NCBI GenBank assembly: GCA_029979405.1
Contig: JAPOHM010000025.1
Coordinates: forward strand, 1 to 12,049
Origin: Methanobacteriota archaeon
GTDB taxonomy: Archaea; Thermoplasmatota; Poseidoniia; Poseidoniales; Poseidoniaceae
DNA: 12,049 nucleotides
Direction: 5' to 3'
The notes under the pieces are model-generated. The model had not been told where the DNA came from and made no database searches. It saw only the letters and a list, made by a program, of their open reading frames with translations. Made by a program: the position numbers and the translations under genes. Each line of letters starts with the position of its first letter. Position 1 is the stretch's first letter. Shown piece by piece: positions 6,465-12,049 of the stretch.

Positions 6465-7610
6465 TCAGAAAAGGTCGTCATCATCTTCATCGACTTCGAA
6501 TAGATCATCATTGGAATCTTTCTCATCTTGCTTATTGGTTTCCTTTGCCTTAGGTTTCGGTTCTTCAGCAGGTGCCTTTTCTTCGACCTTTTTCTCCACA
6601 TTTGCCAATGCATCCTTAGCTCTTGCCGCAGCAATTTCGGCTTCCCTTGCCTGTAATTCTTCAGTGCTCATACTGGTTTGAGCGGCAAGAGCCTTCCTTC
6701 TTTCCTCTCTTGCCTTTCTCTCCAATTGCTTGTGTCTTGCCTTTTCGATATTCTGTAACATATACATTGCATCATGCTCGAGTAGGGGAGAATCTGAGAT
6801 TAATGTCATATCAAGCCAAGAACCTTCCTCGATTATGAATTCAGCTAATGGCTCAAAATTGAGATCGGATTTCTTGATTTGAGTGTAATGCATTGCATTG
6901 CCCATTCTGTGTTCTACTCCTGAGAAGTGGCAGTAGAATTCTTTGGTTCCAATAGTTTCACGTACCTGGTCAAATAGTTCTCCATAATCTTCGGAGGTTC
7001 TCAATCTTCCGTGGCCTCTTGCGTGAATGTGGGCTAGGTTGAGTACAGGGATTGTTCCCTCAACGTGGTTGACAACTTCTAAGACTTCTTCCAAACTGCC
7101 CCAAAGTTCTTGCCTGCCACTTGTTTCGATTCCGATTTTTGATGGAGTCCCCTCGCTCAACCAAGGGAAAACTGGATACATTTCATCATCATCATTCCAA
7201 ATATCATTGATTCTTTGGACAATTCCATTGAAAACGCTGGCAACCTGTTCGTTCGCTTCGTGCCCTCTACCGGTTTCGGCATAGTGTCCGACATGAAGCG
7301 TAATGTGCCTTGCATTGATGGTTTTTGCAGTTTGTAAAGCGGCTTCAACCTTAGCCAAACTACGATTTCTCTGTAATTTATCGCCCAGTAGTTCAGAATA
7401 GTACGGTCCATGTAAATTCATTTCAAAATTGGTTTTGTTAGCCAATACTCCGGCTTGCCAATATTGTTCGAAATGTTGAGGCGATACCAACCTGACAGTT
7501 TGCACCTCCATTGTCTCTAAACCAAGGGATATAATGTCGTCCATACCCTCAACTATTGTCCTACCTTTACACGATAGTGGAACTCCGGCCGGACCCAATT
7601 TTACTGACAT
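6465..7610 (-). CDS. Endonuclease IV-like TIM-barrel protein with long charged C-terminal tail
   Basis: The first ~285 of 381 residues form an AP endonuclease 2/sugar isomerase-type TIM barrel of the archaeal endonuclease IV-like group: GPAGVPLSCKG at the N-terminus, then metal-site-like NLHGPYY (H67), LHVGH (H106, H109), GIETSG (E162), LNLAHIHARG (N191, H194, H196), YCHFSG (H228) and ISDSPLLEHDA (D273, E278). Two positions that are Asp or Glu in classical Nfo appear as Asn191 and Asp273. Whether it cuts abasic DNA or acts on a sugar is therefore open. Residues 286-345 are Arg/Lys/Glu/Ala-rich and probably helical or coiled coil. They are followed by a Pro/Lys/Glu linker and an acidic end with DDLF twice. 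The ATG at 7610 is preferred to the GTG at 7616 because GGGGAG sits 5 nt upstream. The GST-like gene follows after 12 nt. Confidence 0.85.
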   Translation of the reverse strand: MSVKLGPAGVPLSCKGRTIVEGMDDIISLGLETMEVQTVRLVSPQHFEQYWQAGVLANKTNFEMNLHGPYYSELLGDKLQRNRSLAKVEAALQTAKTINARHITLHVGHYAETGRGHEANEQVASVFNGIVQRINDIWNDDDEMYPVFPWLSEGTPSKIGIETSGRQELWGSLEEVLEVVNHVEGTIPVLNLAHIHARGHGRLRTSEDYGELFDQVRETIGTKEFYCHFSGVEHRMGNAMHYTQIKKSDLNFEPLAEFIIEEGSWLDMTLISDSPLLEHDAMYMLQNIEKARHKQLERKAREERRKALAAQTSMSTEELQAREAEIAAARAKDALANVEKKVEEKAPAEEPKPKAKETNKQDEKDSNDDLFEVDEDDDDLF

Positions 7611-7623
7611 AACCACTCCCCGC

Positions 7624-7646
7624 AGGACAGGCCGAAGGGCTGTCCT
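7624..7646 (-). other. Hairpin in the leader of the endonuclease IV-like gene
   Basis: A 7-bp perfect inverted repeat, AGGACAG and CTGTCCT, encloses a 9-nt centre. Read on the minus strand, the centre holds CCCTTCGGC, so the RNA would have a UUCG-type loop with one internal mismatch. It ends 14 nt before the ATG and just upstream of the GGGGAG ribosome-binding sequence. It could be an RNA element of this leader or a protein-binding site between the divergent gene and ribB; there is no run of T after it to make it a terminator. Confidence 0.5.
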
Positions 7647-7733
7647 ATGTTAACCCCTTTCCGTAAATTGAGGTTTTTTGACTTCAATTTTGTTTGGGTT
7701 TCATTCATTTGAGAGAACTTTGACGCATATGAC

Positions 7734-8429
7734 ATGGAGGGGCATGTATTAGATGCAATCGAGGCATTCCAAGCCGGCAAGCCCGTGTGCTTATTCGATG
7801 CAGAAAATAGGGAGGGGGAAACAGATTTACTATTCCCTGCACAATTCGCCAAACCAGAAACCATGAGACAATTAAGATTAGATTGTGGAGGGTTATTATT
7901 CCTTGCAATTGGACATGAAGTTGGTGAAAAATTCGGAATGCCGTTTTTGCAAGACATCCATACGGAACAAATTCTGATGGAAAAACACCCGGTTTTGTTT
8001 GAACTACAAACCAATGATTTGCAATATGATTCAAGGAGTGCATTTACATTATCAATCAATCATCGTGACACATTTACAGGTATTACCGATAGAGATAGAG
8101 CATTGACTACGAAGCGTTTTGCTGAACTATATTCCGAGTTAAATGAAGGTGACAATGCTATCGAAAAATTAGGCTCAGAATTTAGAACACCAGGTCACAT
8201 ACCAGTTTGTAGAGAATCTCACGGTGGATTGAAAACCCGTCAAGGCCATACTGAATTAGCGGTAGGACTTGCCAGATTATCAAAAATGACTCCGGTAGTA
8301 ATCGGCGCGGAGATGCTTGAGCCAAATGGCGATAATGCATTATCAGTTGATGATGCAAGAGCATGGGCTAAAGAAAAGGGAATCCCGTTTTTAACTGGTG
8401 AAGAATTAATATCAGCATTGCATGAATGA
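7734..8429 (+). CDS. ribB: 3,4-dihydroxy-2-butanone 4-phosphate synthase
   Basis: This enzyme converts ribulose 5-phosphate to 3,4-dihydroxy-2-butanone 4-phosphate plus formate, the four-carbon unit of riboflavin. The 231 residues form a stand-alone DHBP synthase without the GTP cyclohydrolase II domain seen in many bacteria. The metal/substrate motif ENREGETD is at 24-31, and FTGITDRDRALTT (114-126), TPGHIPVCRE (H155) and RQGHTELAVGLAR (H172, E174) are all present. A stretch of about 25 residues between DIHTEQ and SAFTLSINH is longer and less conserved than in bacterial enzymes, as is usual in archaeal members. It opens the plus-strand riboflavin operon. ribL begins 9 nt after its stop. The 123-bp gap upstream, shared with the divergent endonuclease IV-like gene, should hold its promoter; I see only weak AT-rich candidates there. 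Confidence 0.93.
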   Translation: MEGHVLDAIEAFQAGKPVCLFDAENREGETDLLFPAQFAKPETMRQLRLDCGGLLFLAIGHEVGEKFGMPFLQDIHTEQILMEKHPVLFELQTNDLQYDSRSAFTLSINHRDTFTGITDRDRALTTKRFAELYSELNEGDNAIEKLGSEFRTPGHIPVCRESHGGLKTRQGHTELAVGLARLSKMTPVVIGAEMLEPNGDNALSVDDARAWAKEKGIPFLTGEELISALHE

Positions 8430-8438
8430 GGCGTAATT

Positions 8439-8873
8439 ATGAGGAGAGTCATGGCTGTAGGTGTTTTCGATCTACTACATGCGGGTCATCTTCATTATTT
8501 AGAACAAGCAAAATCACTTGGCGATCACCTAACAGTTGTAGTCGCTCACGACGATACCGTTCGCTTGAGAAAACATGAACCTGTTACCGGCCAAGAACTG
8601 AGGTGTAGGATGGTAAACGGTCTAAAACCGGTTGATTCAGCAATTGTTGGAAATCCTCCTAACGTTCCAATTTTCGATATTTTACCAGAAGTAAATCCTG
8701 ATATTATTGCACTTGGTTATGACCAGGAACATGCCGAAGAGAAAATACGAGCATCTTTGAATGATATGGGTTTAGGGGAAATCGAGGTAACTCGTGTAGA
8801 GGGTTTGTCTGATGATTTAGATGGAACAAGAAAAATCATAGCAAAAATCCTTGAAAGAGCTAATAATAACTGA
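8439..8873 (+). CDS. ribL: Archaeal FAD synthetase (FMN adenylyltransferase, RibL type)
   Basis: This enzyme transfers AMP from ATP to FMN to make FAD. The 144 residues form a single nucleotidyltransferase fold: GVFDLLHAGHLHYL with the HxGH motif at 14-17, AKSLGDHLTVVVAHDDTVR, LRCRMVNGLKPVDSAIVG, and ALGYDQ (91-96), which is the RibL version of the usual LGxDQ. The order and length match Methanocaldococcus RibL (about 150 residues), and the family is archaeal and unrelated to bacterial RibF. A related glycerol-phosphate cytidylyltransferase is the main alternative, but the location inside a riboflavin operon favours FAD synthesis. The C-terminal part lacks the cysteines described for the methanogen enzyme; the only cysteine is in ELRCRM. 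ribE starts 13 nt downstream. Confidence 0.88.
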   Translation: MRRVMAVGVFDLLHAGHLHYLEQAKSLGDHLTVVVAHDDTVRLRKHEPVTGQELRCRMVNGLKPVDSAIVGNPPNVPIFDILPEVNPDIIALGYDQEHAEEKIRASLNDMGLGEIEVTRVEGLSDDLDGTRKIIAKILERANNN

Positions 8874-8886
8874 TTTTGGTGTTCTT

Positions 8887-9492
8887 ATGTTTACGGGAAT
8901 TGTCCAAGGAACTGGTACAATCCAAAGCATTACAGGGGAATCAGTTCGTCGTTTTGTGATAGATTTCCATGAAGTTACAACCGAACATCTGCAAATTGGT
9001 GCTTCGGTAGCAATCAACGGTGTTTGCCTCACCGTAGTGGAACAGAACAACAAATTGGTGTCTTTCGACGTAATACCTGAAACAATCGATAGAACTACTT
9101 TTTCAAAATCGCAAGTTGGTGACAAAGTTAACCTAGAAAGGTCTTTGAGAATGGGTGACGAACTAGGTGGCCATTTGCTCAGTGGACATATTATGGGCAT
9201 GGGACAAATAGAAAATATCTCTAAGGGAGACGAGAATACCGATATCAGAATAATTGCTGAACCCCAGATAATGAATTACATTAATCCTAAAGGCTATGTT
9301 GCTATTGATGGAATATCCCTGACGATTGGAGAAGTAACTGCAGATTCGTTTATGCTTCATCTAATTCCTGAAACTCTTAGAATTACCACAATAGGTGACA
9401 AAATTATCGAAGATAGAGTGAATATTGAAATCGATTCAATGACACAAACAATCGTTTCAACTGTGGAAAGAATCATGGAGGCCAAAAAATGA
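8887..9492 (+). CDS. ribE: Riboflavin synthase, bacterial alpha-chain type
   Basis: This enzyme dismutates two molecules of 6,7-dimethyl-8-ribityllumazine into riboflavin and the pyrimidine that RibH reuses. The 201 residues show both tandem beta-barrels. The N-barrel has MFTGIV, VAINGVCLTV with C47, and GGHLLSGHIMG (94-104). The C-barrel has KGYVAIDGISLTI (135-147) and NIEIDSMTQTI. The ATG at 8887 is chosen because MFTGIV is the near-universal N-terminus of the family, although the frame is open from a TTG at 8851 inside ribL. Many archaea instead use a different riboflavin synthase related to lumazine synthase, so this is the bacterial/eukaryotic form. The last four bases, ATGA, are shared with ribH, which implies coupled translation. 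Confidence 0.93.
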   Translation: MFTGIVQGTGTIQSITGESVRRFVIDFHEVTTEHLQIGASVAINGVCLTVVEQNNKLVSFDVIPETIDRTTFSKSQVGDKVNLERSLRMGDELGGHLLSGHIMGMGQIENISKGDENTDIRIIAEPQIMNYINPKGYVAIDGISLTIGEVTADSFMLHLIPETLRITTIGDKIIEDRVNIEIDSMTQTIVSTVERIMEAKK

Positions 9493-9884
9493 ACAAAATC
9501 GCAGTTGTCTGTGGAAGTTTCCATGAAAAAGAAATCAACCAAATGCTAGAATATGCAAAAGATGAAGCAATGAATCTAGGTTTAGAAATCTCAGAAGTTG
9601 TCTGGGTTCCAGGAGCAATGGAAGTTCCATTGGCGATTGACAGGCTTCTTTCCAAAGAAGATATTGTTGGTGCAGCCTGCCTCGGCATTATAGAAAAGGG
9701 TCATACCCAACACGGGTTAGCTATGGGTCAAGCCGTAATCAAATCAATAATTGAATTACAGTTGGTTCATGAAAAGCCAGTTGGATTAGGAATCATAGGC
9801 CCGGGCGCTGAGGTTCATCATATCGAGCCAAGAATGGAGCCTCACGCTAGAGCCGCAATTTCTGCGATATCTTCCATGATTTAG
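9489..9884 (+). CDS. ribH: 6,7-dimethyl-8-ribityllumazine synthase, archaeal type
   Basis: This enzyme condenses the RibB product with 5-amino-6-ribitylaminouracil to make the lumazine that RibE consumes. The 131 residues are short, as in archaeal lumazine synthases (about 130-145). Family motifs are VPGAMEVPLAIDRLL (40-54), ACLGIIEKGHTQH with H75 at the catalytic histidine position, and KPVGLGIIGPG (96-106). The C-terminus has the regular HARAAISAI helix. The usual aromatic-Asn substrate motif near the N-terminus is replaced by GSFHEKEIN. It overlaps ribE by 4 nt upstream, and its last 38 nt overlap the convergent membrane-hydrolase gene. It is the last gene of the visible operon. The enzyme usually assembles into pentamers or 60-mer shells; the assembly state cannot be told here. 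Confidence 0.92.
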   Translation: MNKIAVVCGSFHEKEINQMLEYAKDEAMNLGLEISEVVWVPGAMEVPLAIDRLLSKEDIVGAACLGIIEKGHTQHGLAMGQAVIKSIIELQLVHEKPVGLGIIGPGAEVHHIEPRMEPHARAAISAISSMI

Positions 9885-10398
9885 GCTTCAATAAAACGTG
9901 ATCCTCTCTTTGAAGAATCCTCCACCAAATATAGAGTAGCAACGCTACTTGTGGAAAATAGAACCACCAAGTACTCCACCGTACTCCGTCAAACATGAAA
10001 TCACTAAATGGATGTAAGAATGGAGTCGGAAAGAATTCAATTGAATGACCTGGAATATCTAATAATATGTGGAAAAACCAAGGCAAAACAAATATCCATG
10101 CAACATATTTTGGATTTTCGTGGCCTTTAGATTTCAAAAAGTAATATGCGCAACCATACAGAAATGCAACGATAGTTAACGAATGAGTCCATTGGTAGAT
10201 TTCCCATGCAACTGGTAGGTCTGATGTCACTGTGTCTGCATCCACTCTAGTTCTTGGGATTCCGTTTACCATTCCATAAATTGATGCAGGTACGAATGCA
10301 AGTAAGTCGGGAAGTACTCCCATTGGACCACTTACCTTCCACGAAATTTTGCCACGGGTTAGTGCCATGCCCCAAAGCCAGTGGGAAAATACATCCAT
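9847..10398 (-). CDS. YdjM/DUF457-like membrane-bound metal-dependent hydrolase family protein
   Basis: The 183 residues have about four membrane segments (roughly 26-45, 68-88, 98-115, 144-162) and the histidine/aspartate pattern of the LexA-regulated/YdjM membrane hydrolase family: MDVFSHWLWG (H6), GVLPDLLAF (D31), WTHSLT (H72), FFHILLDIPGH (H110, D114, H118) and LHPFSDF (H129, D133). The repeated H and D residues at helix ends would make a metal site facing the membrane. The substrate of the family is unknown and hydrolase activity is a prediction. The C-terminus is a basic tail (KPKSWKISQKLRL). Its 3' end overlaps the end of ribH by 38 nt on the opposite strand. Upstream it diverges from trxB with a 74-bp gap that should hold both promoters. 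Confidence 0.78.
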   Translation of the reverse strand: MDVFSHWLWGMALTRGKISWKVSGPMGVLPDLLAFVPASIYGMVNGIPRTRVDADTVTSDLPVAWEIYQWTHSLTIVAFLYGCAYYFLKSKGHENPKYVAWIFVLPWFFHILLDIPGHSIEFFPTPFLHPFSDFMFDGVRWSTWWFYFPQVALLLYIWWRILQREDHVLLKPKSWKISQKLRL

Positions 10399-10472
10399 AT
10401 CGTGTGCTAATCACGCATAGTTGATGAATTTTGAGAGAAAATATTCAAGGGTTGCATCGTTTTGGAGAAATC

Positions 10473-11405
10473 ATGAGCGACGAAATTCGCAATGTGATAA
10501 TCATAGGAAGCGGTCCTGCAGGATATACTGCAGGATTGTATGCGTCAAGAGCCATGCTGAATCCGTTGATGTTTGCAGGTTATATGTCAGGAGGGCAATT
10601 AATGCTCACAAGTGACATTGAAAATTTCCCAGGTTATCCCCAAGGAATTGGTGGCCCTGAAATGATGATGGAGCTCAGGGAGCAAGCTGAAAGATTTGGC
10701 TTGGAAGTTCAAGACAGGAATGTCGAAAGTGTTGATTTTTCAGAAAGGCCATTCAAGGTTTATTCCGAGGGTGAAGAGCATTTGGCACATTCAATTATCA
10801 TCTGTACAGGAGCAGAATCAATCTGGCTTGGTGCAGAGGGTGAAGACGAACAAAAAGGTCGTGGGATTTCAACTTGTGCAACTTGCGATGGTGCATTTTT
10901 CAAAGACCAGGAAGTTATGGTGATTGGAGGAGGGGATTCTGCTATGGAAGAAGCTACATTTTTGACCAGATTTGCCACAAAGGTCACACTTATTCATCGA
11001 AGAGATGTTTTCAGGGCTTCACAAGTAATGTATGATAGAGCTGCTGGTAACGAAAAAATCGAGATAAAACCTTTCAGACAGGTCAAGAAGTGGCTATCCG
11101 ATGATTCAGGATTAACTGGTGCAATTATCGAAGACCCAAGAGACGGAAATGAGGAGCAAATCAATGTTAGTGGAGCTTTTATTGCAATTGGTCACAAGCC
11201 GATTACCAATTTCCTTGAAGGCCAGTTGGAAACTGATGATGAAGGATACCTACTTCATAAGCACCACACAATGACGAGCATCGATGGAGTATTTGCAGCA
11301 GGTGATGTTGTAGATACTAGATATCGCCAGGCTATTACTGCAGCTGGAATGGGTTGTCAGGCGGCGATAGACTGTGAGAGATGGTTAGAAGATAACGCCC
11401 ACTGA
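10473..11405 (+). CDS. trxB: Thioredoxin reductase (NADPH, FAD)
   Basis: This enzyme passes electrons from NADPH through FAD and a cysteine pair to thioredoxin. The 310 residues are the standard low-molecular-weight form: FAD motif GSGPAGYTAGLYASRA (12-27), active-site CATC (135-138) followed by DG, NADPH motif GGGDSAMEEA (152-161), HRRDVFRAS (175-183), and C-terminal FAD motif GDVVDTRYRQAITAAGMGCQAA. The ATG at 10473 is preferred over an upstream in-frame TTG at 10431 because GGAG lies 5 nt before it and the protein then starts just ahead of the first FAD strand. No thioredoxin gene is next to it. It is not in the ribB operon, since an opposite-strand gene lies between. The FAD made there is its cofactor. 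The E1-like gene follows after 9 nt. Confidence 0.94.
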   Translation: MSDEIRNVIIIGSGPAGYTAGLYASRAMLNPLMFAGYMSGGQLMLTSDIENFPGYPQGIGGPEMMMELREQAERFGLEVQDRNVESVDFSERPFKVYSEGEEHLAHSIIICTGAESIWLGAEGEDEQKGRGISTCATCDGAFFKDQEVMVIGGGDSAMEEATFLTRFATKVTLIHRRDVFRASQVMYDRAAGNEKIEIKPFRQVKKWLSDDSGLTGAIIEDPRDGNEEQINVSGAFIAIGHKPITNFLEGQLETDDEGYLLHKHHTMTSIDGVFAAGDVVDTRYRQAITAAGMGCQAAIDCERWLEDNAH

Positions 11406-11414
11406 GGCATAAAG

Positions 11415-12049
11415 ATGGTCGACATTCAACGCCATTCTCGACATATTGCGCTACCTAACGTAGGAATTGATGGACAAACTCGTTTATCTAATAGCAGTGT
11501 TGTATGTGTGGGCGCAGGTGGACTTGGTAGTCCAGTGATTCAATATCTGGCTGGTGCCGGAATTGGGAAAATTACTGTCATTGACGATGATGAGGTAAAT
11601 GTTTCAAATTTGCAGAGGCAGGTAATACATCGAACCTCCGATTTAGGAATCTCAAAATCACTTTCAGCAAAGCGATTTGTAAACGATTTGGATCCGGGAA
11701 TAAATTTTGTACCAATCGTAGAAAGATTAACTGAAACTAATGGGGAAAATCTCCTTTCAGGTCATGATGTCATCATTGATGGAACAGACAACATACAAAC
11801 GAGATATTTGATAGACGATGTTTCAAAAAGATTGGGAATCCCGTGGGTATATGGCTCAGTCTATAGATTTGAAGGTCAGATTTCAGTCTTCAACTTAAAC
11901 GGCGGTCCGAGCTATGTCGATCTATTCCCAGAGGCGCCTCCAGATGAATTAATTCCTAGTTGCGCTGAAGCTGGAGTTTTCGGCGCATTAACTGGGATTA
12001 TTGGTAGTTTACAAGCAACTGAGGTGATTAAATTAATTTTAAACATAGG
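11415..12049 (+). CDS. MoeB/ThiF/UbaA-type E1-like adenylyltransferase (C-terminus cut by window edge)
   Basis: This family adenylates the C-terminus of a ubiquitin-like sulfur carrier (MoaD, ThiS or archaeal SAMP) for molybdopterin, thiamine or tRNA thiolation. The 211 visible codons contain RHSRHIALP at the N-terminus, the ATP loop GAGGLGS (33-39), DDDEVNVSNLQRQ (57-69), K81, DGTDNIQTRYLIDD (122-135), YGSVYRFEGQISVF and the cysteine region PSCAEAGVFG with C183. The expected first zinc pair (CYRC-like, just before LFPE) reads S166-Y-V-D169, so both cysteines are missing. The region of the second CxxC pair lies beyond the right edge, as would any rhodanese domain. The start ATG is 9 nt after trxB, suggesting co-transcription. 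I cannot choose among moeB, thiF and ubaA. Confidence 0.9.
   Translation, partial: MVDIQRHSRHIALPNVGIDGQTRLSNSSVVCVGAGGLGSPVIQYLAGAGIGKITVIDDDEVNVSNLQRQVIHRTSDLGISKSLSAKRFVNDLDPGINFVPIVERLTETNGENLLSGHDVIIDGTDNIQTRYLIDDVSKRLGIPWVYGSVYRFEGQISVFNLNGGPSYVDLFPEAPPDELIPSCAEAGVFGALTGIIGSLQATEVIKLILNI

Noticed and set aside
7617..7733. FMN riboswitch upstream of ribB
   Set aside because: The region is too short and lacks the conserved multi-stem layout. Only one small hairpin is present, and it fits the opposite-strand leader better.
7601..8059. Minus-strand open frames opposite ribB
   Set aside because: They lie wholly or mostly opposite a clearly conserved ribB, and their translations show no recognisable domain.
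8851..8886. Longer ribE start inside ribL
   Set aside because: It begins with TTG, overlaps ribL, and adds residues before the near-universal MFTGIV N-terminus.
10431..10472. Longer trxB start at TTG
   Set aside because: The ATG at 10473 has a well-spaced GGAG and gives the normal N-terminus just before the FAD-binding strand.
1..12049. CRISPR arrays, tRNA or rRNA genes, insertion sequences, prophage or defence systems
   Set aside because: No regularly spaced repeats, no structural RNA signatures, no transposase or integrase motifs and no terminal repeats were seen; the genes are metabolic, transport or of unknown function.

Overview
The window reads as a piece of archaeal chromosome, most likely a marine planktonic euryarchaeote of the Poseidoniales (Marine Group II) type. 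This is an inference from gene content, not a phylogeny. Archaeal signs are a RibL-type FAD synthetase, an archaeal-type short lumazine synthase, an archaeal endonuclease IV-like TIM-barrel protein, a lipoprotein signal followed by a run of acidic residues, and AT-rich TATA-like boxes. Mixed with these are bacterial-type genes: an NAD(P)-dependent sn-glycerol-3-phosphate dehydrogenase (GpsA), an alpha-type riboflavin synthase and a glutathione S-transferase-like protein. DNA is moderately AT-rich, genes are packed tightly with several ATGA overlaps, and I see no mobile element, CRISPR array, tRNA or rRNA.

Left part (1-4151). A 5'-partial view of an ABC exporter-type ATPase gene (minus, running off the left edge) diverges from an unrecognised three-to-four-helix membrane protein (plus). 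Next comes a minus-strand phnD-phnC-phnE operon for an ABC importer of the phosphonate/phosphite/phosphate family. Its promoter has two 16-nt inverted repeats bracketing a TATA box, a clear sign of regulation by a dimeric repressor.

Middle (4212-7610). Two minus-strand clusters: gpsA, a small winged-helix protein and a DCC-family thiol-disulfide protein; and, upstream of them, an endonuclease IV-like protein with a long charged tail followed by a glutathione S-transferase-like protein.

Right part (7734-12049). A plus-strand riboflavin/FAD operon, ribB-ribL-ribE-ribH, makes the butanone-phosphate precursor, lumazine, riboflavin and finally FAD. It lacks GTP cyclohydrolase, deaminase/reductase and riboflavin kinase genes, which must lie elsewhere. 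It meets a convergent YdjM-like membrane hydrolase gene head-on. Thioredoxin reductase, an FAD enzyme, and a MoeB/ThiF-like E1 enzyme (cut by the right edge) follow on the plus strand.

The most interesting points are the twin operators at the phnD promoter, the bacterial-type GpsA in an archaeon, the mosaic riboflavin operon, the acidic DDLF-ended tail on the endonuclease IV-like protein, and a MoeB-like enzyme that has lost its first zinc-binding cysteine pair.
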